From a virus: 41,610 nt of DNA. The position numbers were made by a program, and so were the translations under genes. Where the stretch lies: the IMG/VR virus record IMGVR_UViG_3300042988_000112, positions 1 to 41,610 of that record; one strand, written 5' to 3'. Positions within the stretch are counted from its first letter, which is position 1. Every line of letters starts with the position of its first letter. Positions 23,065 through 31,903 of the stretch are shown here, one piece after another. The notes beneath the pieces are model-generated. The model was not told the origin of the DNA, made no database searches, and was given only the letters and a program-made list of their open reading frames with translations.

Positions 23065-24923
23065 CGACTAAACTGCCCTCTGTTAACCAATTTAATTAAC
23101 CCATTGGGGCTCGGGAATACAAATCCTTCGCCGCCGGCTTGCCCATTAACAGACTGCTGTACCCCTTGTACTTGCTGCTCAAGTTGCTGCACTAGATTTA
23201 ATTTGTACGCATATATTGAGTTCCAAATTGCTTTTAGTCCTGCGTATCCTTGGCTTTCGTGTACCTGGCCTTCGCCATCTGTGGTAAACAAACTGCCCGA
23301 ATAGTCGTCGCCAACTAGGGCGTTATATTGTTTACTGCTAACGTTGCCTTTCATCCAATCATGTAAGTCTTGATTGGTTTGGCAAGTGATCTTCTTGTTA
23401 AAGTATGTTTTAATTAGAGCTTTAGTGCTAGATGGAATGTTAACAAACAAGTCATCCACTGCTGTGCCGTACTTTTCAACTGCCGCTGCCGCTGCTTTGC
23501 TTGCAGATACTGGGTCACGCAAACTGAATCTAATGCCTAGTCCGGGCTTGATAATAGTAACGCCACCCGGTACTGTAACTAACCCTTTGCCATCCCATTC
23601 ACTGGCTGTGCCGCCTAGTTCACCAAAATGCTGGTGGACCACAATGCCGCCACTGCTGCCCTTGATTGTCTGTCCAATTTGGCTCTGCACAGGAACATGA
23701 TATTCCACAGTGTTAGGCTTGAATACGTAGTTGCCTTTAACAGGATTTAATGCCCCTGCCCACAGCAAATCTCCCCAAAAGAATCCTTCACCTTTAACCA
23801 CAGCATCTAGCCCTGCCCAAATAGATGCTAGCTTAGTGTACAAATCAGGACGCATGGTTCCGCTAGGCTTAGTGGAATCGTACTGTTGCCAGTCTTGTGG
23901 GCTAGTTGCAAGTATACGCTTATCAAACATGTACTTGTCCATAATAGCCAGCTTACCTTCTGGGGTACGCCCAAATATGAGTGCAGGAAACCCGTCCCAC
24001 TTCACTGTTACTTTAGATGGGTTTGCAATTACACCACCAAGTGACTGTAATGCCATTGCCGCGGCATTGCTACCATCAAAGATACTGTCCTCAGGATGCG
24101 GGGTACGTCCTGTGGTGTCGTGATTTTCTTTTAACGACTTAACAAAGGCAAACTTAGGGCTTTCTTCCATTTGGTTTAGCCAAGTCTTTGTGCCCGGGTA
24201 AACATCTTCTGGAAGTTCTAGTAATCCTGCTTGTGCATCTTGTCTAGCTTGTGCTAGTTTGCCTTCGCGGTCAGGATCATCTGCAAGTCTAGCCATAATA
24301 GAGCTGACGCTATCTAAATCTTTTTCTTTGGCCTTGGGGCCTAGTAGGATTTTAGCAACTTGTCTACGGGACTTTCCCACAACTTCTTCTGTGTTGCGGT
24401 CAACTAATTTGCCACCAAATGCGTCGAACTTTAGTCCCATGTGTTTGGCAATGCTGCTCATTAGAATAAAGTTGCTGCTGCCTTTAAAGCCAGGCTGTGC
24501 ATACATGCCACGTGGTCCATGTTGGTGCCATGGAGCAACAGATGCCGCATCGTCAATGACCATAATGTCAACTTGTGCTAGCTTTGAGTCACCGCTTTGA
24601 TCTTTGTAGGGTACGCCTACATGAACATTACGCCCTTTGGTTACTGCTTTATAGCCACGTTGCTCAAGATACTTTTGAAGTTCTTTCTTTGCATCCTGTG
24701 AGTTGTTGGACTGGAAATACTCAATAACATCAAAGGAGTCTACCATTAAGTCGATATCGCCTGATTCATCTTTAAACCCGGCACTACCAATGTCCATTTG
24801 TAGATTGGATAGTAACTCTTCTGGTAATGCTTTTTTGATCACCGAAACAACACCGGGTACGTCATTACGTGCTATCGGTGTTGCGTTCTTTATTGCTCCA
24901 TTGCCTGTACTAGTCTGGCTCAT
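23046..24923 (-). CDS. Two-domain nucleotidyltransferase-like protein
   Basis: 625 residues. Near 45-60 IGSAGFKDESGDIDLMVD is the polymerase-beta-type nucleotidyltransferase signature (Gly-Ser, then Asp56 and Asp58), with the third Asp119 in AQVDIMVIDD. In the second half VTVKWDGFPALIFG (KWDG at 308-311) looks like the KxDG of DNA/RNA ligases and capping enzymes, followed by GEGFFWGDLLWAG (379-390) and SGGIVVHQHF (424-433) in the positions of later motifs. Phage annotations call the second half a conserved family of unknown function (I believe DUF6267). ATG 24923 overlaps the stop above by ATGA. Substrate unknown. Confidence 0.6.
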   Translation of the reverse strand: MSQTSTGNGAIKNATPIARNDVPGVVSVIKKALPEELLSNLQMDIGSAGFKDESGDIDLMVDSFDVIEYFQSNNSQDAKKELQKYLEQRGYKAVTKGRNVHVGVPYKDQSGDSKLAQVDIMVIDDAASVAPWHQHGPRGMYAQPGFKGSSNFILMSSIAKHMGLKFDAFGGKLVDRNTEEVVGKSRRQVAKILLGPKAKEKDLDSVSSIMARLADDPDREGKLAQARQDAQAGLLELPEDVYPGTKTWLNQMEESPKFAFVKSLKENHDTTGRTPHPEDSIFDGSNAAAMALQSLGGVIANPSKVTVKWDGFPALIFGRTPEGKLAIMDKYMFDKRILATSPQDWQQYDSTKPSGTMRPDLYTKLASIWAGLDAVVKGEGFFWGDLLWAGALNPVKGNYVFKPNTVEYHVPVQSQIGQTIKGSSGGIVVHQHFGELGGTASEWDGKGLVTVPGGVTIIKPGLGIRFSLRDPVSASKAAAAAVEKYGTAVDDLFVNIPSSTKALIKTYFNKKITCQTNQDLHDWMKGNVSSKQYNALVGDDYSGSLFTTDGEGQVHESQGYAGLKAIWNSIYAYKLNLVQQLEQQVQGVQQSVNGQAGGEGFVFPSPNGLIKLVNRGQFSRALFNK

Positions 24924-25552
24924 CTCTTAGATTTCATCTTGCGCCATAAAACTTCTGCTAAGTCGATGCTTTCGGCTACTGGTGGTTGAGTTTGTATCTT
25001 TTGTGGTATTTTAGCATCAGTTGGATTATTTGAGTCCATTTTTTGGACGCCTGTACTAACTGGTTCGTCCAGAGTTGGTGCCGCTGCGGCTGTTGGTGCA
25101 GCAGCTTGCTGGCTAGATTTTTTAGCCAATGTTGCATCAACTGTTTTCTTAACACTGGTAAGATCACGAGTTCTAAGAGTCGGTATAATTTTATTAATCT
25201 GTCCAACGCCTATTTTGCTTTGCTGTGCTGCAACTGCTGGTGCTGCAACAGGAGTTATAGGTTCCGGTGCAGGGGTTGGTGCAGGGGTTGGTGCAGGGGT
25301 TGGTGCAGGGGTCGGTACAGGTTGTGTTACCCCTGGGATGTTTTTATTTTGGCGCTTGTATGCCGGAATGTTATAATTAACTGGCGGGGCTGTTAGTGCA
25401 GGTGCTTGTGTAGCTGGGTCTTCATCTGGGACATTTGCGTTGGCAGCGGCGTTAGCGTTAATTGCTGTCGCAACCTGCGGAGCTCCAAGCCCTTTTGCTA
25501 CTCCGCCCCAGAATGTGCTCGGTGCTTCGAGCATAATATCATTAATTTTCAT
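24920..25552 (-). CDS. Pro/Ala-rich conserved phage protein
   Basis: 210 residues starting MKINDIMLEAPSTFWGGVAK, with a Thr-Pro-Ala-Pro repeat at about 79-94 encoded by a 12-base tandem repeat, and an end ESIDLAEVLWRKMKSKR that I recall as a C-terminal motif in related phages. The middle is disordered. It probably carries short binding motifs at both ends joined by a flexible linker. Its stop overlaps the next gene by ATGA and its start lies 11 bases inside the 83-residue gene. AGGAG lies upstream. Structural or assembly role inferred. Confidence 0.6.
   Translation of the reverse strand: MKINDIMLEAPSTFWGGVAKGLGAPQVATAINANAAANANVPDEDPATQAPALTAPPVNYNIPAYKRQNKNIPGVTQPVPTPAPTPAPTPAPTPAPEPITPVAAPAVAAQQSKIGVGQINKIIPTLRTRDLTSVKKTVDATLAKKSSQQAAAPTAAAAPTLDEPVSTGVQKMDSNNPTDAKIPQKIQTQPPVAESIDLAEVLWRKMKSKR
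25266..25320 (+). repeat. 12-base tandem repeat coding Thr-Pro-Ala-Pro
   Basis: Four copies of ggtgcaggggtt (last one ending tc) at 25266-25313 and a partial fifth copy. Such a repeat can change copy number by slippage, changing the length of the Pro-rich linker in steps of four residues without frame loss. Confidence 0.85.
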
Positions 25553-25793
25553 TACTACGTTGTCTCCTGATTCCTCGAGTGAATTTAGCAGGATCTTGTG
25601 CTCTAATGCTGTTTAAGAGGCGGCGCTCTAACTCAGCACTGGTTTCAGCATCGTAATTTTCCTTGATAAAATTTATCAAGTTAATAGCACCTTGAATAAC
25701 ATGGGTTGCACGACTTTCGACTAAGCTAGCCTGATCTTTAGCAACAGGCATGCTTGCAAGTTCGTCTAAAATGCTACGAGTACGCTTCTGCAA
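25542..25793 (-). CDS. Small conserved helical protein
   Basis: 83 residues if started at TTG 25793, which lies eight bases after GGAG; a GTG at 25802 is in frame but touches the GGAG directly. The sequence QKRTRSILDELASMPVAKDQ continues into helices (THVIQGAINLINFIKENYDA) and a basic C-terminus (RGIRRQRSNEN). I recall no function. A late promoter CATAAATA precedes it, so it is the first gene of the late unit 25793-23046. Confidence 0.6.
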   Translation of the reverse strand: MQKRTRSILDELASMPVAKDQASLVESRATHVIQGAINLINFIKENYDAETSAELERRLLNSIRAQDPAKFTRGIRRQRSNEN

Positions 25794-25814
25794 GATATTC
25801 ACTCCAATTTAGTG

Positions 25815-25822
25815 TATTTATG
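25815..25822 (-). promoter_or_regulatory. Late promoter of the 83-residue gene operon
   Basis: CATAAATA at 25822-25815 on the minus strand, then CACTAAATTGGAG. It would drive genes down to about 23046. Confidence 0.6.
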
Positions 25823-25825
25823 GTT

Positions 25826-25874
25826 TAGCAATATCTTGCTACTACTTGGGAAATTGTGAGACTCACCCACAATT
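25826..25874 (-). repeat. Two hairpins between helicase and late promoter
   Basis: Minus strand: AATTGTG-GGTGAGTCT-CACAATT (arms 25874-25868, 25858-25852), overlapping the gp41 stop, then TAGCAA-GATA-TTGCTA (arms 25841-25836, 25831-25826). No T run follows either. They may mark the RNA end of the helicase transcript. Confidence 0.5.
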
Positions 25875-27315
25875 ATTCCCCTTTCTTGATGCCCGCTATC
25901 ATTCTTTTTAGCGTTGTGCTTTGTGCTTCACCTGATACTTTAGCAGGTTGCTCCCATGCAGGAGTGCCTGTGGCTCGTTCAAACTTAGTTGGCCCTTCGT
26001 CCTTGTCTGAGCTAGCAGCAGGAGCAGGAGTGCTCTTGATACGATTCATGATGCTGTTAACTAAAGGTGGGCCACCGCCGTTGTTTTCAGGGATACCTGG
26101 GTCGCTGATACGCATAGTTTCGATGTTGTACTCTAGGTCAATCTTTTGTCCAACACCTGTTGAGCTACGTGACTTCATACATTGAAGCTGATATTTGCCA
26201 CGTTCTTTCATAGCACGACTTGTAAAGATACCAAACACGTTGTCAGCAGTGTTAATCTTAGAAATACCACCACTAATATGACTGTGGTCAAATTCGACTT
26301 CTTCAACTGCACTACGGTTCAACTGCGATGCTGTAACAAACAGCACACCTAATTCTTTGGCTAAGTTACGCAATTCTTCCGACACATACTTGTCTTTAAC
26401 AAACAAGTCGTTGGGGCTAACTTTGGCACTCACAGGCATAATCAAGTCCAAGTAGTCGACCATAATAAAGTCAACAGAATTGCCTGTTTGGATTTGATAC
26501 TCTTTGATAAAGCTACGAATGTCGTTTACGTTGCTTTGTGCAGGAAGGCCTTTGATGCGATATTTGCCGCTCTTCTTACCAACCATCTTAACTTTAAGTT
26601 CAGTGGTTTCAATGTCCTTGCGAATGTCCTTGGTGCCCATGCTTGTTAACATAGCATCAGTACGCAAAGAACACAGTTCTTCACTAAGTTCTAGCGTAAT
26701 GTAAACACCGCTTAGGCCCATTTGTAACCAGCTGAGTGCGATGTTCATCATAACCAAGGATTTACCTGAACCAGATCCACCTGCAAAAATGTTTAGTTCT
26801 CCTCGGCTAAATCCGCCGTATAGCAGTCTATCCATCTGTGGCCAACCTGTGCTTACTTGTCCACCACTGTTGAAGTATTTGTTAATACGTTCACTGGGGT
26901 TTGCAAAGTAATCAGTGCCTAGGTCTTTGGTTAAGGAGATTTGCACTGCATCTTTGATCAGCTTTTCAATTGGAGCAAAGTCTCCATTTTCGATCATGTC
27001 AGCTGACTTTAGAATAGCACGTTCTAGTTCTTGACGTTTAGTAAAGTTCTCAAACTCATTGATAAACCATTCAGCATGTTCCTGCATTTCGGTAGCAGGC
27101 TTTAGTTCAATGCTAGTGGTCGCTCTAATTTGTTCGGGTGTTGGTAGCGTTTTATATTTGTCGCTGTACTCAGTAATGAACGTTGCGGTCTCTCGTAGAC
27201 TACGATCAAAGTTCTCTGGGTTGTAAATATTTTGCACACGCACAAAGTTTTGGGCGTCTTGCAACATCATCTCTAAAAATAGTTTTTGTATTTCTGCGTT
27301 ATATTCTTTATTCAT
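25873..27315 (-). CDS. 41: Replicative DNA helicase, T4 gp41 / DnaB type
   Basis: 480 residues. N-terminal helical domain (1-130), then the RecA-fold ATPase: GWPQMDRLLYGGFSRGELNI, Walker A GGSGSGKS at 179-186, Walker B FIMVDYLDL at 283-291, then FVTASQLNRS (sensor Gln) and GISKINTADNVFGI. This hexameric helicase unwinds the lagging strand ahead of the fork with gp61. The C-terminal 60 residues are disordered and Pro/Ala-rich. It follows the primase gene by two bases. No good Shine-Dalgarno is seen before ATG 27315, fitting coupling. Confidence 0.92.
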   Translation of the reverse strand: MNKEYNAEIQKLFLEMMLQDAQNFVRVQNIYNPENFDRSLRETATFITEYSDKYKTLPTPEQIRATTSIELKPATEMQEHAEWFINEFENFTKRQELERAILKSADMIENGDFAPIEKLIKDAVQISLTKDLGTDYFANPSERINKYFNSGGQVSTGWPQMDRLLYGGFSRGELNIFAGGSGSGKSLVMMNIALSWLQMGLSGVYITLELSEELCSLRTDAMLTSMGTKDIRKDIETTELKVKMVGKKSGKYRIKGLPAQSNVNDIRSFIKEYQIQTGNSVDFIMVDYLDLIMPVSAKVSPNDLFVKDKYVSEELRNLAKELGVLFVTASQLNRSAVEEVEFDHSHISGGISKINTADNVFGIFTSRAMKERGKYQLQCMKSRSSTGVGQKIDLEYNIETMRISDPGIPENNGGGPPLVNSIMNRIKSTPAPAASSDKDEGPTKFERATGTPAWEQPAKVSGEAQSTTLKRMIAGIKKGE

Positions 27316-27317
27316 TG

Positions 27318-28382
27318 TTAACTATGTATGCGTTTACGCATTAACTCTATTTTTAAACGGCTCGATTCTTTGCCTTCTAAAATGGCTTTCATCGTAAATA
27401 ATTTGCCGTATTTTTGTACCGCTGCGGATACATCCTTACACTCATCTCTCCATACAGGAAAGCTAACACTCCACCCAAACTCTAAGGCTTGTTCAACTAG
27501 TCGCTCGCCTGCCCATACCATTCGTCCACGTACTTCTTTAAGGTCAAAGTCCGGAACTACAATAACTTCCCGCCCAAGACTGTCGATAATATCTGCTTGA
27601 ACCTCAGATACCTCGTTAGACAGCACAGCAACACCGTCAACTGCCATTGCATCAAACGGACCTTCAACTGCAAGAACAAACTTCCTATCAGGAGTCTGCA
27701 TATCCACATTAAAAACAAAATTAGGCTCGTAACTGTTATGATATTTAGGTTTGACTGATTCTGGGCTTTCCCAAGTTCTTGCTGTGTATCCAATTAAATC
27801 GCCTTTCCAGTAGCAGGGAATGATTACACGCTTGTGTAAGTTATATGCTGCATTTTCTGTAGTGTAGAATTCATACCGATTGTAATCAACCTTACGATCA
27901 TGAATGTAGTTAAATGCTTTTACAAACTGTGGATGCACAGGCTCGTCCTGATCCTGCAACATTAGAAAAGTTTTCCATTGTTGGAAACTAACTGCATCAT
28001 CGGGCAATGGGCGTGGCTTAAACGTAACCTCTTCGTCAGGTGCTTGTTTTATTTGTTCTGGACTGACTAGATCTTTAACACGGATCGCATCTATTACCAA
28101 ACGCTTGATGGAGTTTTCATCAGCTCCTAACCAACTCAGTAGCTTTCTAAACTTAAAGTTCAGATGACGTCCTGGTGTGTAGTTGGCTTTGAAGTTACAG
28201 TTGAAACAAGAGTATGATATGGATCCGTCGGCATTAGAGATTACGCCGCCACGCCCCCGATTGTCTCGGCTCTCACCGTTATGCTCGCAACACACAGCAT
28301 TAAACGAAGTCCAGCCATTAGAACTGGTCTTACGTTTAGAAGGTAGGTATTGTTTTACTGCGTCCTGTATTGTTGTTAGCAT
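27318..28382 (-). CDS. 61: DNA primase, T4 gp61 type
   Basis: 354 residues from ATG 28382 (a GTG three bases earlier is also in frame). Zinc-binding residues Cys31/32, His34 and Cys59, Cys62 (CCEH and CFNC) form the N-terminal ribbon. TOPRIM-type residues are EGPFDAM at 240-246 and VPDFD at 276-280. It makes RNA primers for lagging-strand synthesis with gp41, whose gene follows by two bases. The start codon is in the arm of a 12-bp inverted repeat with a TATAAT box six bases away, so it is expected to be leaderless. Confidence 0.9.
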   Translation of the reverse strand: MLTTIQDAVKQYLPSKRKTSSNGWTSFNAVCCEHNGESRDNRGRGGVISNADGSISYSCFNCNFKANYTPGRHLNFKFRKLLSWLGADENSIKRLVIDAIRVKDLVSPEQIKQAPDEEVTFKPRPLPDDAVSFQQWKTFLMLQDQDEPVHPQFVKAFNYIHDRKVDYNRYEFYTTENAAYNLHKRVIIPCYWKGDLIGYTARTWESPESVKPKYHNSYEPNFVFNVDMQTPDRKFVLAVEGPFDAMAVDGVAVLSNEVSEVQADIIDSLGREVIVVPDFDLKEVRGRMVWAGERLVEQALEFGWSVSFPVWRDECKDVSAAVQKYGKLFTMKAILEGKESSRLKIELMRKRIHS

Positions 28383-28409
28383 CACACAATTATATAGTGT
28401 GTGATGCTA
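28377..28409 (-). promoter_or_regulatory. Perfect 12-bp inverted repeat around TATAAT and start codon of primase
   Basis: Arms TAGCATCACACA (28377-28388) and TGTGTGATGCTA (28398-28409) flank a nine-base loop. On the minus strand the loop holds TATAAT (28394-28389), then TGTGTG and ATG 28382. The symmetry centred on the -10 box looks like an operator. Confidence 0.75.
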
Positions 28410-28421
28410 GAACTCAAACAT

Positions 28422-31409
28422 TTAGGGGTTTTCTATTGCCCAGATTCTGGCCGCAAGTTGATTCAACGCTGCTGCTACACTAGTAACTGGAGTTGTCCAG
28501 TGGCTGGCATTGGACATTGTGAACGAAATGTTTCCAGTTGCTGTTAAGTCAATGGTGCTAATGCTCGACGCACCACTAATCATTCCCGCAGGACTAGAAG
28601 TAAACTGCACATTGCCGCTTAGGAATATATTTCGATACGATGACGTCAATGTTCCGAGATCGAATGTTGCTGTTGCAGTAGGAGCGATATGTGTTCCAAC
28701 AATTAAGTTACCTGCGTCCCAACGGCCGATCTGATTTGCATCCTCGGCGCCGCCGGCATAGAAGTTAATGGACTTATCAATACTTGTGGCAGACAACAAT
28801 AAATTGCCACCATTGGTTAGTAAGTAGCCATCGTTGGGCTTAATTGCAGTATATCCTGGATAGTTATAGGTACTGCTAGCGATACCCATGTCAATAAAGT
28901 TTTGAGAGTCGTCACCGTTGTCTGCGGTTGCAACAAAGTCGGAACTAGCCAGTGGATCTGAGCTTAAGTTCTGCATGTTAATTTGAACATAAGATCCAAT
29001 ATTGCTTGTAAACTGAGCTAACACGTTCGGCAAGAACTGACCGCCTTCACCAACTTGGAAGCGAGTTCCAGGAAGACCACTTAAGTAAACGTTACCAGCA
29101 ACACCTAGGCCGCCGTTGGGAATAACCAATGCCCCACTGCTATGGTTAATGCTTGAAATAGATGCATTAGCCACTAGCTGTGAATCGGATTTAACAACTT
29201 GTGTAGGAACCTGCTCGTCGCCTAAAATAATTGGGTCTACTGCATTGATGCCAGTAACTCTTTGATCATTGACTGTTAAGTTGCCAAGAACCATTGGAGT
29301 AATGGTGGAGAAGATTGACACACCGTTTGCAAATTGGTATGCATAGCTCTTAACGGCTGTTGTTACTGTTAAAATGTTAGAAGTAATCAGGCCATTGAAA
29401 CTCTGTAAATAGTTGCTAACTGCTGTGTTGCCGTACGGAACATATCTAATTCCGTTACCCCAGAATATACCAGACCCGCTTGGTCCAGATAAAATAATAT
29501 TAGAAGTTGATAAATTACCAGTCAATGTAATATTGCTGGTAGTAGCCGAGACGATTGCAGAATTGGCAATAGCCATATTTGCTGCAAGCTCTGCTGGAGT
29601 AACAAACCCACTACCAACAATAATGCCGTTTACAGTAGTAGTTAACGTGCTTATATTGCTATTGATTAAATCAATTTGTGCAGACTGTGCGGCTGCGTTA
29701 GACGCTGTGTTTGCAGTTAGTCCCGATAGCCAGTCTGCTTGATATGCAGCATTGGCAGTAAGGACAGTTAATGCTGAGTTTTGTGTGGCAGCATTAGCAA
29801 ACAATGTAATAATATCTGCCGAGTTAGCCCCAACTGCGGACTGTAAGGCAGTAATGGCAGCGTTTGCAGCGGCAACGTTAGAGTTAATGGTAGTGAGTAT
29901 ACCTGCTTGAGTTGCTGCATTGCCAACCAATGTAGTTAGGCTATCGGCTTGCGTTGCTGCATTGGCAAGTAATCCATCTAAGTAATCACTTTGGCCTGCT
30001 GCATTAGCAGTCAATACGTTTAGGGCTGCGGTTTGCGTTGCCGCGTTTGCAGTTTGCACAGCCAAATTAGCAATAATTACGTCTAATGCACCGGATTGTG
30101 TTGCTGCGTTTGCAGTTAATGTCACTAATGTTGCTGCCTGCGTTGCGGCGTTTGCAGTTAATGTCACTAATGCATCACTTTGGATTCCGGCATTAGATGT
30201 TAATGATGTTAACCAATCAGCTTGGTATGCGGCGTTTGCAGTTAATGTGGTAATGTCATTGAGTGCTGCATCAAGGTCAGCAGCAAGTGCAGTCAATGAA
30301 GAAGACTGTGTGGCGGCGTTTGCAGTTAATACGTTTAGGGCTGCGGTTTGCGTTGCCGCGTTTGCAGTTAGAATGCTTAATTCGCCTGTTTGAGTTGCAG
30401 CGTTAGCATACAAGGCAACAATGTCACCAGCCTGAGCTGCTGCGTTTGCAAGCAATCCATTTAGGTAATCGTTTTGGCTAGCTGCGTTTGCATCTAATAG
30501 ATATAATAGCTGTGCCTGTGTTGCTGCGTTTGCAGTCAGTGTGCCAATTGCAGTATCATGGGTAGATAAGTGTCCGGTGATTGTTGAAACGTTTGTGTTT
30601 AAATCGCTACGCAATGATGTAATTGCACTATCTTGTACTGCGGCGTTAGATTGCAAGCTAACAATAGCAGCATCTTGGATAGCAGCGTTCGATGTTAGTC
30701 CAGCAAACCAATTAGCCTGTGTGGCGGCATTAGCAAACAACGTAGCAATGTCGCCTGTGTTAGTGTTTACGTTGGCAGTGATGCCATTGATTGCAGAGTT
30801 CTGGCTAACTGCATTAGCAAACAGCGTAACAATATCCGCGCCTTGTGAGCTAGTAACGCTCTGCAACGCTGCAATGTTTACGTTGGCTGCATTAATGTTT
30901 GCTCTTAGAGCATCAAGTTCGGCAGAATCAACACCAGATCCTAGTGCAGCAATAGCAGCATTGGCAGCAATAATATTGGCACGTAGCCCTGCAACGTTTG
31001 CGATCCATTGTGAATTAGTGGTGTCAATTTCGCCCTGTAATGTTACATCTGTGGCCTGCAATGCTGCAATAGCTGCCGCCTGAGCTGCTGCATTAGAAGT
31101 CAATGCTGTGATGTTGCCGCTTTGGGTAGCAGCATTAGAATACAATGTGGCAATGTTTGCGTTAATGGATGCAATGTTTGCATACACTGGAGTCAAATCC
31201 ACTGCTCCACTTACTGTGGCCACTGCGTTAGCCACAAATCCTTGTGTTGCCAAGAGTGTTCCGCCAGCGTTAATGCCGTCTTGTACTCGAAGGGTGTCTA
31301 AATCTGTATCAACAGTAACTTCCCCAATAGGGCCAGTGTAGGCACCCATGGTTGCTGTGTTTCCACGTTTTAATAATACTTGTCTGATAACTACGTTTGC
31401 TACTGTCAT
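28422..31409 (-). CDS. Long coiled-coil tail fibre
   Basis: 995 residues. The start (VVIRQVLLKRGNTATMGAYT, then GEVTVDTDLDTLRVQDG) is the particle-anchoring domain shared with other fibres here. Residues of about 75-570 form about 30 repeats of 14 residues built on L-T-A-N-A-A-T-Q and variants, two heptads each, which predict a long trimeric coiled coil. The C-terminal 350 residues are beta-rich and end NQLAARIWAIENP. The 42-base DNA repeats include exact copies (30013-30054 and 30328-30369), so recombination can change the rod length. It starts with a TAATG overlap after the baseplate-like gene. Confidence 0.85.
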   Translation of the reverse strand: MTVANVVIRQVLLKRGNTATMGAYTGPIGEVTVDTDLDTLRVQDGINAGGTLLATQGFVANAVATVSGAVDLTPVYANIASINANIATLYSNAATQSGNITALTSNAAAQAAAIAALQATDVTLQGEIDTTNSQWIANVAGLRANIIAANAAIAALGSGVDSAELDALRANINAANVNIAALQSVTSSQGADIVTLFANAVSQNSAINGITANVNTNTGDIATLFANAATQANWFAGLTSNAAIQDAAIVSLQSNAAVQDSAITSLRSDLNTNVSTITGHLSTHDTAIGTLTANAATQAQLLYLLDANAASQNDYLNGLLANAAAQAGDIVALYANAATQTGELSILTANAATQTAALNVLTANAATQSSSLTALAADLDAALNDITTLTANAAYQADWLTSLTSNAGIQSDALVTLTANAATQAATLVTLTANAATQSGALDVIIANLAVQTANAATQTAALNVLTANAAGQSDYLDGLLANAATQADSLTTLVGNAATQAGILTTINSNVAAANAAITALQSAVGANSADIITLFANAATQNSALTVLTANAAYQADWLSGLTANTASNAAAQSAQIDLINSNISTLTTTVNGIIVGSGFVTPAELAANMAIANSAIVSATTSNITLTGNLSTSNIILSGPSGSGIFWGNGIRYVPYGNTAVSNYLQSFNGLITSNILTVTTAVKSYAYQFANGVSIFSTITPMVLGNLTVNDQRVTGINAVDPIILGDEQVPTQVVKSDSQLVANASISSINHSSGALVIPNGGLGVAGNVYLSGLPGTRFQVGEGGQFLPNVLAQFTSNIGSYVQINMQNLSSDPLASSDFVATADNGDDSQNFIDMGIASSTYNYPGYTAIKPNDGYLLTNGGNLLLSATSIDKSINFYAGGAEDANQIGRWDAGNLIVGTHIAPTATATFDLGTLTSSYRNIFLSGNVQFTSSPAGMISGASSISTIDLTATGNISFTMSNASHWTTPVTSVAAALNQLAARIWAIENP
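29700..31180 (-). repeat. Degenerate 42-base repeat array within the fibre gene
   Basis: About 30 units of 42 bases encoding the 14-residue coiled-coil repeat. Most differ in sequence; at least one 42-base block is identical at two places and several 20-30 base blocks recur. Confidence 0.8.
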
Positions 31410-31903
31410 TATATTGCTCCGCCATCAATTACATACTCTTGCTCGTTTGGCAATCCTTCTGCGTTCTCATAGTATCCCGGAAGGACTTGTAGGTCCAACG
31501 GAACTCCATAATTATCATCAATATATGCCGGCTTCTCAGAGTTGTCTGATGTTTTTATTGTTCTAAATGTTAACTTGTAAAAGCGTTGCTCAAGACTGTT
31601 AACCGTCGTTGAGTCAATAGTGAATTGCCCCAACCCTTGTGCAATGTTTGCCCATGTAACTGCATAGCTCATTACAGTTACCTTGTTAGTTGGATCTTGG
31701 ATATCGGCTTGCATAGCATATCCTGTAAGATTAACTTTCTTTTGATCTTGATTTTTGACAATAACTTGTATAGGATTGTCAATGCCCTGGTATACGGTTA
31801 CAGATCTGCTGTACACTTTGCGATTCCTTACTGTGAATATAGAGGTGTCCAAAATTTGGACCTCTACTGCGTTGTCATATAAATATGTTTTGATAGTCTG
31901 CAT
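31409..31903 (-). CDS. Baseplate/tail-like structural protein
   Basis: 164 residues starting MQTIKTYLYDNAVEVQILDT. Its order of strands (RSVTVYQGIDNPIQVIVKNQ, KVNLTGYAMQADIQDPTNK) resembles the N-terminal domain of phage baseplate upper proteins and related structural proteins. No enzyme motif. It lies just ahead of the fibre gene, whose start overlaps its stop by one base, so it may connect the fibre to the baseplate. A GATAAT box ends five bases before ATG 31903; the divergent gene on the plus strand begins two bases away. Confidence 0.7.
   Translation of the reverse strand: MQTIKTYLYDNAVEVQILDTSIFTVRNRKVYSRSVTVYQGIDNPIQVIVKNQDQKKVNLTGYAMQADIQDPTNKVTVMSYAVTWANIAQGLGQFTIDSTTVNSLEQRFYKLTFRTIKTSDNSEKPAYIDDNYGVPLDLQVLPGYYENAEGLPNEQEYVIDGGAI

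Noticed and set aside
29700-31180. CRISPR-like array
   Set aside because: The repeats are contiguous 42-base coding units without unique spacers and are in frame with the fibre gene.
30541-31341. Long plus-strand frames opposite the coiled-coil fibre
   Set aside because: They are the reverse reading of the 42-base repeats and show only the shadow composition.
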